In this document: in pieces, positions 27,640 to 36,638 of the stretch
How positions within the stretch are numbered: the first letter of the stretch is position 1
Layout of the letters: the number at the start of each line of letters is the position of its first letter
Source: Massilia sp. 9096
GTDB taxonomy: Bacteria; Pseudomonadota; Gammaproteobacteria; Burkholderiales; Burkholderiaceae_D
Direction of reading: 5' to 3'
NCBI RefSeq assembly: GCF_000745265.1
Contig: NZ_JQNN01000001.1
Coordinates: 3,472,001 to 3,536,000 of the forward strand
Length of the DNA stretch: 64,000 nucleotides
The notes under the pieces: generated by a model
Databases searched by the model: none
Told to the model about the DNA's origin: nothing
Seen by the model: the letters and a program-made list of their open reading frames with translations, nothing else
Program-made: the position numbers and the translations under genes

Positions 27640-28614
27640 ATGCAGCAAGAGATTCGCTTTGCCACCTTCAATGTGTGTAACCTCGCGCCGCCGGGCGCCC
27701 GGCTGTACGACAACCTCGACCCGAGCACGCCTGAAGAGTACGAAGCGAAGATCGCCTGGACCGCGCGCCAGATCGACATGCTGGCCGCCGACGTGATCGG
27801 TTTCCAGGAAGTGTTTTCGCAGGCTGCGCTGGCCGAAGCGCTGTCGCGCACGCAGCGCTACCGCGAAGCCATCCACGTCGGTTTCGACCCCGATCCGCAT
27901 GCGGACAAGCTCACGCCCAGCGTCGCCCTGGTGTCGCGCCTGCCGCTGGCCGCCACGCCCGAGCCGATCCCGCACTTCCCGTCCGGTATCTCGATGCCGC
28001 CCGGGAACCGCGACCCCGACCGCTTCACCCGTCCGCCCCTGCATGCGGCGATCCAGCTCACACCCGATCTGGTGGCCGACGTGGTGGTCGTGCACCTGAA
28101 GTCGCGTCGTCCCGATTTCCGTTCCAGCGACAGCGGCAACGACCCGCAGCTGTACGCGCTGGCCTCGCTGCGCTCGCTGATCCGGCGCGGCACCGAAGCC
28201 GCGGCGCTGCGCGTGCTGCTGACCCAGCTCGGGCGCGAGCACCGCCGGCCGCGCGTGGTGCTGGGCGACTTCAACGACGTCGCCGACGCCGTCACCACCG
28301 GCATCGTGCTCGGCCTGGGCGCGCCCAGCGGCGACCGCCTGTACGACGCCTGCTCGCTGCAGCGGCGCCAGGACCGCCATCGCCACGTCGGCTTTTCCAA
28401 CCTGCATGACGGCCAGTACACGACCATCGACCATATCCTGGTATCGCAGGAATTCAATGCGGCGCTGCCGGGCGCGCTCGGCGAGATCATCGACGTGGTC
28501 TACCTGAACGACCACCTCGACCTCGGCCTGCCGGAAGCCTCCGACCACGGCCAGGTGCTGGCGCGCCTGCGCCTGTTCGACGACGGCGCCGGCCAGCCGG
28601 GCGGCGACGGCTGA
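27640..28614 (+). CDS. endonuclease/exonuclease/phosphatase family protein
   Basis: Second EEP-superfamily hydrolase in the window, 324 aa, not closely similar to the one at 24547. Blocks: IRFATFNVCNLAPPG, VIGFQEVF (metal-binding Glu), VVVHLKSRRPDF, VVLGDFNDVADAVT, TTIDHILVSQEF and EASDHGQVLARL. No signal peptide. It could act on DNA or on another phosphodiester. GGGGGAG about 9 bases before ATG 27640 supports this start, which lies 69 bases from the divergent ybaK. Confidence 0.88.
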   Translation: MQQEIRFATFNVCNLAPPGARLYDNLDPSTPEEYEAKIAWTARQIDMLAADVIGFQEVFSQAALAEALSRTQRYREAIHVGFDPDPHADKLTPSVALVSRLPLAATPEPIPHFPSGISMPPGNRDPDRFTRPPLHAAIQLTPDLVADVVVVHLKSRRPDFRSSDSGNDPQLYALASLRSLIRRGTEAAALRVLLTQLGREHRRPRVVLGDFNDVADAVTTGIVLGLGAPSGDRLYDACSLQRRQDRHRHVGFSNLHDGQYTTIDHILVSQEFNAALPGALGEIIDVVYLNDHLDLGLPEASDHGQVLARLRLFDDGAGQPGGDG

Positions 28615-28787
28615 GACGTCCATCCGGCCGTTTTCGCGTTCCAACCCTTTAATACCGCCGCTCGTCACATCGCGATGGCTGTGCGCCATCGCTTTGCCTA
28701 CCATGGCCTCATGCGCTCGTGACTCCACCCTGCCCGGCAGGACGGAGCACCGGCGCTCCTTCTTCCATCCAACACAAGAACAAGGTT

Positions 28788-30005
28788 ATGAAGATCGAGA
28801 CCCTGCCAGAATCCGTGCCCCTGACCGACGCCCTCGCCCGTCCCGTGCGCGCCCGGCGCTATGCCCCGGCGATCGGCATCGCCATCCTGGTGCTGGCCGG
28901 CGCCGGCGGCTATGCCTTCAGCCACCGCGACGCCGCCGCGCCTTCGCAGGCGGCCGCCCCGGGCGACGCGGCGAAAAAGGACAAAGAGCCGGTGCACGAA
29001 CTCTCGCAACGCGATGTCGCCGTGGTCGAGGCGCGCGCGCTGGCGGTCACGCTGCCGCTGTCCGGATCGCTCTCGCCGCTGGCGCAGGCCACCGTGAAAT
29101 CGAAAGCCTCGGGCGTGATCCTGGCCAGCGGCGTGCAGGAAGGCGTGGAGGTCAAGGCCGGCCAGACGATCGCGCGCCTGGACGACGCCGAGGCGCGCGC
29201 GCGCGTGGCGCAGCAGCAGGCCATGCTGGCCGACGCGGACGCTCGATTGGCCCTGGCGAAAAAGAACGTGGCCAACAGCGCCGCCCTGCTCAAGCAGAAC
29301 TACATCGCCCAGAACGCCTACGACACCACGGCCAACGCGGTCGACCTGGCGCAGGCGGCGGTCGATTCGGCCAAGGCCCAGCTCGACCTGGCGCGCATCG
29401 CGCTGGCCGACACCGTCATCCGTGCGCCGCTGTCGGGCGTGATCAGCAAGCGCCATGCGCAGGCGGGCGAAAAGCTGTCGCCGGACAGCCCGGTCTACAC
29501 CATCGTCGACCTGAAGCACCTGACGCTGGACGCCCAGGTGCCGGCCAGCGACATCCCGCGCGTGAAGGTCGGCCAGGACGTGCAGTTCAAGGTCGACGGC
29601 TTCGATGGCCGCACGTTCGTAGGAAAGGTCGCGCGCATCAACCCGGCCACGGAGGCCGGCTCGCGCGCGATGATCGTCTACATCAGTGTCGACAATCCCG
29701 ATGGCCTGCTGCGCGCAGGCATGTTCGCCAAGGGCACGGTGACGACCGAGAAATCGAGCGCGCATCCGCTGCTGCCGCTCGGCGCCGTGCGCCGCCAGGA
29801 CGGCCGCGACGTGGTCTACCGCGTCGATGGCGGCAAGGTGGTGGTCCAGCCGGTGACGCTCGGCCTGCGCAACGAGGACGAAGGGCTGGTCGAGGCGCTG
29901 GACGGCGTCGACGCCGGCGCGGTCGTGCTGGCGCTGAAGCTGGACGGCATCAAGCCGGGCAGCCCGGTGAAACTGCCGGACCTCGTCAACCAGAAGAAAG
30001 GCTGA
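28788..30005 (+). CDS. RND efflux membrane fusion (periplasmic adaptor) protein
   Basis: Adaptor linking an RND pump to an outer-membrane channel, 405 aa. An N-terminal membrane anchor (about 24-42) follows a cytosolic lead. The lipoyl/barrel-sandwich halves are split by a helical hairpin (SKASGVILASGVQEGVEVKAGQTIARLDDA ahead, TVIRAPLSGVISKRHAQAGEKLSPD after), then beta-barrel and membrane-proximal domains. The permease gene starts 3 bases after this stop, so the two form an operon. No outer-membrane factor gene is present, so a TolC-like channel elsewhere must serve. Confidence 0.92.
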   Translation: MKIETLPESVPLTDALARPVRARRYAPAIGIAILVLAGAGGYAFSHRDAAAPSQAAAPGDAAKKDKEPVHELSQRDVAVVEARALAVTLPLSGSLSPLAQATVKSKASGVILASGVQEGVEVKAGQTIARLDDAEARARVAQQQAMLADADARLALAKKNVANSAALLKQNYIAQNAYDTTANAVDLAQAAVDSAKAQLDLARIALADTVIRAPLSGVISKRHAQAGEKLSPDSPVYTIVDLKHLTLDAQVPASDIPRVKVGQDVQFKVDGFDGRTFVGKVARINPATEAGSRAMIVYISVDNPDGLLRAGMFAKGTVTTEKSSAHPLLPLGAVRRQDGRDVVYRVDGGKVVVQPVTLGLRNEDEGLVEALDGVDAGAVVLALKLDGIKPGSPVKLPDLVNQKKG

Positions 30006-30008
30006 GCC

Positions 30009-33000
30009 ATGTGGATCACCCGCACCAGCATCAAAGCCCCGGTGTTCGCGACCATGGTGATGGTCGCCCTGATGGTGCTCGGCCTGTTCGCCTACCGCGG
30101 CCTGGGCGTGGAGAACATGCCCAACATCGAGATCCCGGCGGTCGAGATCGAGACCGCGTACCCGGGCGCCTCGCCCGAGCAGGTCGAGAACGACGTCACC
30201 CGCCCGATCGAGGAAGCGGCCAACACCGTCGGCGGCATCAAGACCATCCGCAGCAATTCGTATGAAGGGCGCTCCAGCGTCGGCATCGAATTCCAGCTGA
30301 CCACCAACATGGACCGCGCCGTGCAGGACCTGCGCGACCGCATCGGCACCGTGCGCGGCGGCTTCCCGCGCGAGGTCAAGGAACCGGTGCTGTTCCGCCA
30401 GGAAGGCGAGAACTCGCAGCCGGTCGTGCTGCTCTCGCTCACCTCGCACGAACGCAGCCTGCGCGATTTGTCGATGTTGACCGACCAGGTCATCGTCAAG
30501 CGCCTGCAGAGCGTGGCCGGGGTCGGCCAGATCCGTGTCAACGGCGAGCAGGCGCGCCAGGTGCTGGTGCAGATCCGCCCCGACCAGCTGCGCAGCCTGG
30601 ACATCGGCATCGACGAGGTGATGAGCGCGATCAGCGCCACCAACGCCAACCTGCCGGCCGGGCGCATCAGCCGCGGCCAGCGCGAGAACCTGGTGCGCAT
30701 CGAAGGCAAGATGAAGGAAGCGGCCGAGTTCAAGCGCATCATCGTGGCCAACCGGTCGAGCGGTCCGGTCTACCTGAGCCAGGTGGCCGACATCCAGGAC
30801 GGCGCCGCCGAGGAAGACTCGATCTCGCGCGTGAACGGCGAGCGCGCCCTGACCCTGGAAATCGCCAAGATCCAGGACGCCAACACGGTCGAGGTGGGCA
30901 AGGGCGTGCAGGCCGCGATCGAGGCCATGAAAACCTCGCTGCCAAAGGACATCCAGTTCCGCGTGCTGGACGACAAGGCGAAAACCGTGCAGGGCCAGCT
31001 CGACAACGTCAAGGAGACCATCCTGGAAGGCGCGGTGCTGACCATGGTGATCGTGTTCTTCTTCCTGCACTCGTGGCGCAGCACGGTAATCACCGGCCTG
31101 ACGCTGCCGATCTCGGTGCTGGCCAGCTTCATCGCGATGAAGTACTTCGGCTTCACGCTCAACTTCCTGACGCTGATGGCGCTGTCGCTGTGCATCGGCC
31201 TGCTGATCGACGATGCGATCGTGGTGCGCGAGAACATCGTGCGCCACCTCGGCCTGGGCAAGAACCACGTGCGCGCCGCCGAGGACGGCACCAGCGAGAT
31301 CGGCCTGGCGGTGATGGCGACCACCTTCGCGATCGTCGCCGTGTTCGTGCCGATCGCCTTCATGAAGGGCATCATCGGCCGCTTCTTCCTGCAGTTCGGG
31401 ATCACGGTGGCGGTGGCGGTGCTGGTGTCGCTGTTCGTCAGCTTCACGCTCGACCCGATGCTGTCCTCGGTGTGGCCGGACCCGGTCGAGACGCGCTTCA
31501 AGTACGCGCCCTGGCTGGGCCGCATCATGGCGCGCATCGAGCATGGCATCGAATGGCTGCACGGCGTGTATGCGAAGGTGCTGCGGTTTGCGCTGGCCTG
31601 GCGCAAGACGACACTGGGCGCCGCGCTGCTGCTGTTCGTCGGCAGCCTGGCCCTGGTGCCGATGATCGGCGGCGAATTCGTGCCGCAGACCGACGACGGT
31701 TTCATCCAGATGCGCTTCAAGACGCCGGTCGGCTCCAGCCTGGATTACTCGAGCGCCAAGCTGCGCCAGGTCGAGGCGGCGCTGGGCGAGTTCAAGGAAA
31801 TCGAGAGCGTCGCCACCATCATCGGTTCCTGGGAAGGCCGCAATTATTCGGAAGTGAACCTGAAGCTGACCGACGTCCATAAAACGCATCGCCGCTCGCA
31901 GCAGACCCTGGAAAAGGTGATCCGCGACCGCCTCGCGTCGATCGCCGGCCTCGAGCTGACGGTCGGTCAACGCCCGATCTTCATCGCCATCCTCGGCACC
32001 GACGACGCCAAGCTGGACAAGGTGGCGCACGACCTGATGGACAAGATGCGCAAGATCCGCGGCGTGGCCGACATCGAGTACAGCCAGGACGGCGACAACC
32101 CGGCCACCATCGTCAAGATCAACCACGAGCTGGCCAGCGACCTGGGCCTGTCGGTGCAGCAGATCGGCACCGCGCTGCGCCCGTTCGTCGCCGGCGACCA
32201 GACCAACCGCTGGCTGGCGCCGGACGGCCAGAACTACGAGGTCAACGTGCAGCTGCCCAGGTCCGGCCGCGAAAAGGTGGCCGACCTGGCCGACTTGTCG
32301 GTAGCGTCGAGCAAGCGCGACGCGATGGGCAACCCGATCATGGTGCCGCTGCGCCAGGTGGTCGAGTTCGTGCCGTCGACCAGCCCGCGCGTGCTCAAGC
32401 GCCAGGCGCTGCAGCGCCGCGTCGCGGTCTACGCCGGCCTGGAAAACCGGCCGCTGGGCGACGTGATGAAGGAAGTGAACGCGGCGATGAAGACGATCGA
32501 CCTGCCGGACGGCATCCGCTTCGACGTCGGCGGCGCGGCCCAGCAGATGGACGAGACCATGGACGGCTTCGGCGTGGCGCTCGGCATCGCGGTGATCTTC
32601 ATCTACCTGGTGCTGGCCTCGCAGTTCGGCAGCTTCCTGCAGCCGATCGCGATCATGATGTCGCTGCCGCTGTCGCTCATCGGGGTGCTGGTGGCGCTGC
32701 TGGTGACCAAGACCACGCTGAACATCTTCTCGGTGATCGGGGTGGTGATGCTGATGGGCCTGGTGACCAAGAACGCGATCCTGCTGGTCGACTTTGCCAA
32801 CCAGGGCCAGCGCGAAGGCAAGGGACAGTTTGCGGCGCTGATGGAAGCCGGCCAGGTGCGCCTGCGTCCGATCCTGATGACGACGCTGGCGATGATCTTC
32901 GGCATGCTGCCGATGGCGATCGGCATGGGCGAAGGCGGCGAGACGCAGGCGCCGATGGGCCGCGCGGTGATCGGCGGCGTGATCACCTCGACGCTGCTGA

Positions 33001-33134
33001 CGCTGGTCGTGGTGCCGGTGGCCTACACTTACCTCGACAATCTGGGCAAGCGTGCGGTGCGCTGGTTCAGGGGGACCCAGCCTGCACAGGCGCACGCGGC
33101 TGCAACCGACGCGGCGGCGGAGCCGACGGCCTGA
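30009..33134 (+). CDS. RND multidrug efflux permease (HAE-1 family)
   Basis: Proton-driven trimeric pump of 1041 aa with 12 membrane helices and two large periplasmic loops, the AcrB/MexB layout. The proton-relay Asp pair is in LLIDDAIVVREN, with the Lys partner in TKNAILLVDFANQ. Length is typical. It begins 3 bases after the adaptor gene. The drugs or metabolites exported cannot be read from sequence. Several small residues in the porter domain resemble MdtB/C-like pumps, but I do not assign a subfamily. A strong hairpin follows its stop. Confidence 0.95.
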   Translation: MWITRTSIKAPVFATMVMVALMVLGLFAYRGLGVENMPNIEIPAVEIETAYPGASPEQVENDVTRPIEEAANTVGGIKTIRSNSYEGRSSVGIEFQLTTNMDRAVQDLRDRIGTVRGGFPREVKEPVLFRQEGENSQPVVLLSLTSHERSLRDLSMLTDQVIVKRLQSVAGVGQIRVNGEQARQVLVQIRPDQLRSLDIGIDEVMSAISATNANLPAGRISRGQRENLVRIEGKMKEAAEFKRIIVANRSSGPVYLSQVADIQDGAAEEDSISRVNGERALTLEIAKIQDANTVEVGKGVQAAIEAMKTSLPKDIQFRVLDDKAKTVQGQLDNVKETILEGAVLTMVIVFFFLHSWRSTVITGLTLPISVLASFIAMKYFGFTLNFLTLMALSLCIGLLIDDAIVVRENIVRHLGLGKNHVRAAEDGTSEIGLAVMATTFAIVAVFVPIAFMKGIIGRFFLQFGITVAVAVLVSLFVSFTLDPMLSSVWPDPVETRFKYAPWLGRIMARIEHGIEWLHGVYAKVLRFALAWRKTTLGAALLLFVGSLALVPMIGGEFVPQTDDGFIQMRFKTPVGSSLDYSSAKLRQVEAALGEFKEIESVATIIGSWEGRNYSEVNLKLTDVHKTHRRSQQTLEKVIRDRLASIAGLELTVGQRPIFIAILGTDDAKLDKVAHDLMDKMRKIRGVADIEYSQDGDNPATIVKINHELASDLGLSVQQIGTALRPFVAGDQTNRWLAPDGQNYEVNVQLPRSGREKVADLADLSVASSKRDAMGNPIMVPLRQVVEFVPSTSPRVLKRQALQRRVAVYAGLENRPLGDVMKEVNAAMKTIDLPDGIRFDVGGAAQQMDETMDGFGVALGIAVIFIYLVLASQFGSFLQPIAIMMSLPLSLIGVLVALLVTKTTLNIFSVIGVVMLMGLVTKNAILLVDFANQGQREGKGQFAALMEAGQVRLRPILMTTLAMIFGMLPMAIGMGEGGETQAPMGRAVIGGVITSTLLTLVVVPVAYTYLDNLGKRAVRWFRGTQPAQAHAAATDAAAEPTA

Positions 33135-33154
33135 CGCCGCCGGACATCAAAACC

Positions 33155-33191
33155 CGGCCCCGTCAGCGCCGCCCTGGCGCTGACCGGGCCG
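33155..33191. terminator. terminator hairpin between convergent genes
   Basis: Arms CGGCCC-C-GTCAGCGCC and GGCGCTGAC-C-GGGCCG form 15 pairs with one C:C mismatch around GCCCT. It lies between the RND permease stop and the stop of the small minus-strand gene. No clear T-run. Confidence 0.6.
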
Positions 33192-33199
33192 TCGCACTT

Positions 33200-33379
33200 T
33201 CAAGCCGGGTCGGACTCGTGCTCCACGCTCTGGCCTTCGCCTTGCGCCTCCGGCCCGTCCGGCTCGTCCTGCCCTTTATGCAACTTGGCATCCTGCTTGC
33301 GGCGCGCCTTTTCCTCGGCCTTGCGTTTCTTTTCCAATTCGCGCTGCCGCTTTTCGTACTGAAAATTCGTTTTGGCCAT
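33200..33379 (-). CDS. small highly charged protein, 59 aa
   Basis: A Lys/Arg/Glu-rich helix (QYEKRQRELEKKRKAEEKARRK) makes up the first half, predicted to be a single long helix or coiled coil, followed by an acidic, Gly/Pro-containing tail. No function is known to me. GAGGTG 4 bases before ATG 33379 is a good ribosome binding site and favours this start over the in-frame start at 33385. The composition and clear ends suggest a real gene. Confidence 0.75.
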   Translation of the reverse strand: MAKTNFQYEKRQRELEKKRKAEEKARRKQDAKLHKGQDEPDGPEAQGEGQSVEHESDPA

Positions 33380-33490
33380 GCTCACCTCATGTGCGTGATG
33401 GGAAGCCCTGCCCGGCCATTATGACCGCAGCGGCGGCGCAGGTCTTGAGAATTCAGTACACCGGCCGGCGCGAAGGTGCTAGCTGCGCTG

Positions 33491-34396
33491 CTAGCCGCGC
33501 GGATGGTGCTGGGCGTGCAGGTGCTTCAGGCGCTCGCGCGCCACGTGGGTGTAGATCTGCGTGGTCGAGATGTCCGAATGCCCGAGCAGCAATTGCACCA
33601 CGCGCAAATCGGCGCCATGGTTCAACAGGTGCGTCGCAAAAGCGTGGCGCAGCGTGTGCGGCGACAGCGGCGCCGTGATGCCGGCCCTGGCCGCATGCTT
33701 CTTGATCACGATCCAGAACATCTGGCGCGTCATCGGACCGCCGCGGCCGGTCACGAACAAGGCATCGTCGACCTGGCCGTCGAGGATCACGCCGCGCGCT
33801 TCCTTCATATACCTTTCCAGCCACAGCCGCGCCTGTTCGCCGAAGGGCACCAGGCGCGTCTTGCTGCCCTTGCCGGTGATGCGCAGCACGCCATCATTCA
33901 GGCTCAGCTCGACTATCTTGAGCGCGACCAGTTCGGATACGCGCAAACCGCTCGCATACATCAGCTCGAGCATCGTGCGCTCGCGCAAACCGAGCGGCGT
34001 CGACACGTCCGGCGCGTTCAACAAGGCCTCGACCTGGCTTTCGCTCAAGGTGTGCACGAAGCGCTGCGGCTGCTTGGCCGAGGCCATCTTCAGGCACGGG
34101 TCGGCGGCGATGCGGCGCTCGCGCAGTGCCAGCTGATAAAAGCGCTTGAGCACCGACAGGCGGCGGTTGGCCGAACTCGGCTTGGTTTCCTCGTGGCGCT
34201 CGGCAAAATAGGCCGAGACGTCCTGCGGCTGCACCGCGTACAAGTCGGTGCGCTCGGGACGCTTGACCTCGAGCCAGCGCGCGAACAGGCGCAGGTCGCG
34301 CCGGTAGGCGTCGAGCGAATTCTTCGACAGGCCGTGTTCGAGCCAGAGCGTGTCGCAGAACGCGTCGATCAGGGGAAGATTGACTGCTGCTGCCAT
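33491..34396 (-). CDS. xerD: site-specific tyrosine recombinase XerD
   Basis: Resolves chromosome dimers at dif with XerC at the FtsK-bound septum. Protein of 301 aa. The N-terminal SAM-like domain (LPLIDAFCDTLWLEHGLSKNSLDAYRRDL) and catalytic domain are complete: Arg of ASGLRVSEL, Lys of GKGSKTRLVP, HTLRH with His and Arg, and LGHSDISTTQIYTH with His and nucleophile Tyr. Its start overlaps the end of ogt by 28 bases, so the two are co-translated. No good ribosome binding site precedes ATG 34396, which fits translational coupling. Confidence 0.93.
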   Translation of the reverse strand: MAAAVNLPLIDAFCDTLWLEHGLSKNSLDAYRRDLRLFARWLEVKRPERTDLYAVQPQDVSAYFAERHEETKPSSANRRLSVLKRFYQLALRERRIAADPCLKMASAKQPQRFVHTLSESQVEALLNAPDVSTPLGLRERTMLELMYASGLRVSELVALKIVELSLNDGVLRITGKGSKTRLVPFGEQARLWLERYMKEARGVILDGQVDDALFVTGRGGPMTRQMFWIVIKKHAARAGITAPLSPHTLRHAFATHLLNHGADLRVVQLLLGHSDISTTQIYTHVARERLKHLHAQHHPRG

Positions 34397-34899
34397 GGCA
34401 TGTCGAGCGCCAGCGCGCCTTCGTGACGCAACAGCCAGCGTTTGACGCCGAGCTGGAAACCGTTCTCGTCGTCGCTGCTGGCAAAGCCGCCCAGGCCGGC
34501 GCTGGCGGTCACGCGGTGGCACGGAATCACCAGCGGGAACCAGTTGGCGCCGCACGCCTGGCCGACCGCGCGCGGGGCCGATTCGAGCAGCTTGGCGATC
34601 TGGCCGTAGGTGCGCACGCCGCCGCGCGGAATGGCGTTGATCGTGTCCCAGACGCGGCGCTGGAAAACCGTGCCGGTTTCCACCAGCGGCAGATCGAAGC
34701 GGAAGTCCGGGTCGTCGAAGTAGCGCGCGACCTGCTGTGCGGCGCGTTCGGCCAGCGCATCCTGCGGCGCTTTTTCCTGGTAACCGAGCGGCAGGTAGAC
34801 CAGCTCGCGCACCCGCTCGTGCTCGGTGCGGATGCCGATGGCGCCGAACGGCGCGCCGACGATGGCGCTGAAGAGATCGCTGCCTTGTTGTGTGTTCAT
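34369..34899 (-). CDS. ogt: methylated-DNA-[protein]-cysteine S-methyltransferase
   Basis: Suicide repair protein that removes alkyl groups from O6-alkylguanine onto its own Cys, 176 aa. IPCHRVTASAGLGGF holds the acceptor Cys, and VFQRRVWDTINAIPRGGVRTYGQIA is the recognition helix with its Arg finger. No Ada N-terminal zinc domain is present, so it is Ogt-type. One substitution is visible: the block following the Cys keeps the usual His-Arg-Val. It is followed by xerD with an overlap and preceded by a leader with a strong terminator (34960-35045), which may control it. Confidence 0.93.
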   Translation of the reverse strand: MNTQQGSDLFSAIVGAPFGAIGIRTEHERVRELVYLPLGYQEKAPQDALAERAAQQVARYFDDPDFRFDLPLVETGTVFQRRVWDTINAIPRGGVRTYGQIAKLLESAPRAVGQACGANWFPLVIPCHRVTASAGLGGFASSDDENGFQLGVKRWLLRHEGALALDMPWQQQSIFP

Positions 34900-34959
34900 C
34901 GACGCAGTGTAAGACTCGCAAGCCATGCCGGCAAGCCCCCCTCGAGCGCGAAAACAGGC

Positions 34960-34985
34960 AAAAAAAACGCACCCCGCAGGGTGCG
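34960..34985 (-). terminator. intrinsic terminator upstream of ogt
   Basis: CGCACCC/GGGTGCG, a perfect 7-bp stem with loop TGCG on the minus strand, followed by eight T. It ends about 60 bases before the ogt start, so it terminates a short upstream transcript or acts as an attenuator of ogt-xerD. Confidence 0.8.
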
Positions 34986-34997
34986 CTTCAGATTGGG

Positions 34998-35045
34998 TCA
35001 CGTTCCCGGCCACTCGGTCATTGCCGGCGGCATCCTGTAAAACGT
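34998..35045 (-). other. possible leader peptide with ACG in the start position
   Basis: On the minus strand GGAGGAG at 35051-35057 is an excellent Shine-Dalgarno sequence. About 6 bases later an open frame begins at ACG and runs 15 codons (ACG-TTT-TAC-AGG-ATG-CCG and so on) to TGA at 34998, 12 bases before the terminator stem. The first in-frame ATG is four codons later, too far from the site. Either a rare ACG start, a mutated ATG, or a non-coding leader. A small RNA ending at the terminator is an equal possibility. Confidence 0.35.
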
Positions 35046-35057
35046 GTGTCTCCTCCA

Positions 35058-35515
35058 AACTTTTTTCCGGTAATTGAGTTACCGCTTTATTTTTACCTCT
35101 CCCCAAAACAGTATCCGGTCCATCCTGCCTGCACCATATCAGTGCTGCAGATGCGCCATCATAACGCATTCGAATATGGATAGCGTACTTTTTTATATAC
35201 ATTCATGAAATATATCTCAGCCATAACGGTGGGCGAGTCTCATAAAGCTGGCTCAGCCTTGGTTACATTGTTTTCAGGAAATCTTCTCGGCACAACATTA
35301 TGAACAACAAGTTGCCAATTGATGACATATCGAATTGCCAATTGGCACGCTCTTATCGGAGCGCGGCGTGAGCGAGCACTTACATAGACCTGAACAAGCC
35401 TTCAGTCCTATTTTCGGAATATGAAATGGCGCCGGAGCGTGAGCGGGTCGTGATGCTGTCGCCGGCACGCAACGCCTGCGCAGCGTAGGCACAACGGCCC
35501 TGCAGTTGCATGCGC
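35058..35515. other. intergenic, no gene seen
   Basis: From the leader before ogt to the dctP stop I see no convincing reading frame. The part at 35060-35310 is AT-rich and contains a small hairpin (CGGTAA/TTACCG near 35070-35090) that probably belongs to the ogt leader transcript. The repeated motif at 35312-35347 is listed separately. The rest, nearest dctP, is high-GC without recognisable sites. Confidence 0.5.
35312..35347. promoter_or_regulatory. two TTGCCAATTG repeats, one inside a palindrome
   Basis: TTGCCAATTG occurs at 35312-35321 and 35335-35344, 23 bases apart, about two helical turns. The second copy is part of the perfect palindrome TGCCAATTGGCA (35336-35347). This spacing is typical of paired operators on one face of the DNA. 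No start codon lies close, so the target promoter is unknown. Confidence 0.4.
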
Positions 35516-36511
35516 TCAGCGCACCTCGGCCGTGGTGCGGTTGATCTCGTCGATCAGGCCCTTGCCGATCCGCCCGGCCATCTGCTGCTGCACCGGCTGC
35601 AGCGCACGCCGCCATTCGGCCTGCTGTTGCGGCGTCAGGATGTGGACGCTGGTCTTGCCGCTGTCGCGGATCGCTTCGAGTGCGCGGTCGTTATCGCGCT
35701 GGGCGATGGTTTTTTCGAAGGCGGTGGCTTCGCGCATCGCCTGTTCGAGTTCGCTGCGGATGTCGCCCGGCAGGCCATCCCAGAACTTCTTGTTGACGAT
35801 GACGGCATAGCCCAGGTAGCCGTGGTTCGACACGGTCAGGTGCTTCTGCACGTCCTGCATGTGCTGGGTCAGCATGTTCGAGGGCGGGTTTTCGGTGCCG
35901 TCGACCACGCCGCTCTTGAGCGCCTGGTAGACCTCGGAAAAGGCCAGCACCTCGGGCGTGGCGCCGAGCGCGCGCATCTGCACGTCGAGCACCTTGGAAC
36001 CCTGGATGCGCATGCGCAGGCCGTGGAAATCCGCCGGCGTATGGAGGGGCCGGTTGGCCGACATCACCTTGAAACCGTTGTCCCAGTAGGCCAGGCCGGT
36101 GATGCCTTTCGGCTCGAGCTTCTTGAGCAGGCCCATGCCGATGCGGCCCTCGGTCACCGCGTACAGCGCCGCCTTGGTCGGGAAGATGTAGGGCAGGTCG
36201 AAGGCTTCGAATTCCTTCACGCCGAGCGGGCCGAACTTGGCCAGCGAGGGCGCCAGCATCTGCACCGCGCCCAGCTGCAGGGCTTCGAGCTCCTCCTTGT
36301 CCTTGTACAGCTGGCTGTTGGGGTAGACTTCGACCCTGACCCGCCCATGCGTCAGCTGCTCGGCCAGGACGCGGAAGCGCTCGGCCGCCAGGCCCTTGGG
36401 GGCGTCCGGCGCCACCACGTGGCTGAATTTGATGACGATGGGCGGCTCGGCCTGCGCGCCGGCGCACAGGCAAACGGCCAGGCATGCCGCGAGCATGGCT
36501 GGAATGCGCAT
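35516..36511 (-). CDS. dctP: TRAP transporter solute-binding protein, DctP family
   Basis: Periplasmic binding protein for dicarboxylate-type ligands, 331 aa. A signal peptide ends at AQA (residue 21). FSHVVAPDAPKGLAAERF, the AFDLPYIFP block, MRIQGSKVLDVQMRALGATPEVLAFSEVYQALKSGVVDGTENPP with the conserved ligand-binding Arg and Asn, and HGYLGY are typical of DctP. No DctQ or DctM gene is next to it, so it is an orphan in this window. The start faces a DctB/DctR-like two-component pair transcribed the other way, so it may supply ligand to that sensor or to a transporter elsewhere. Confidence 0.92.
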   Translation of the reverse strand: MRIPAMLAACLAVCLCAGAQAEPPIVIKFSHVVAPDAPKGLAAERFRVLAEQLTHGRVRVEVYPNSQLYKDKEELEALQLGAVQMLAPSLAKFGPLGVKEFEAFDLPYIFPTKAALYAVTEGRIGMGLLKKLEPKGITGLAYWDNGFKVMSANRPLHTPADFHGLRMRIQGSKVLDVQMRALGATPEVLAFSEVYQALKSGVVDGTENPPSNMLTQHMQDVQKHLTVSNHGYLGYAVIVNKKFWDGLPGDIRSELEQAMREATAFEKTIAQRDNDRALEAIRDSGKTSVHILTPQQQAEWRRALQPVQQQMAGRIGKGLIDEINRTTAEVR

Positions 36512-36638
36512 GGGGTCTCCTCTTGACGACGGAATGTGGGACTATTCGGTATCCCCACAGTCTGCTCAAGCGGACGCCGCGCATCCATTGTGGTTAACCA
36601 CGATGCCGCCGATGCACGTACGGACACGAATACGAACC

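Noticed and set aside
28698..33095. Very long minus-strand open frame (over 1400 codons) opposite the RND genes
   Set aside because: High-GC third-position bias creates long antisense frames. The plus-strand RND adaptor and permease have full family motifs; this frame is Arg/His/Asp-rich with none.
34998..35033. A normal small gene from the ATG at 35033
   Set aside because: Eleven codons with the ribosome binding site too far upstream; listed only as part of the leader.
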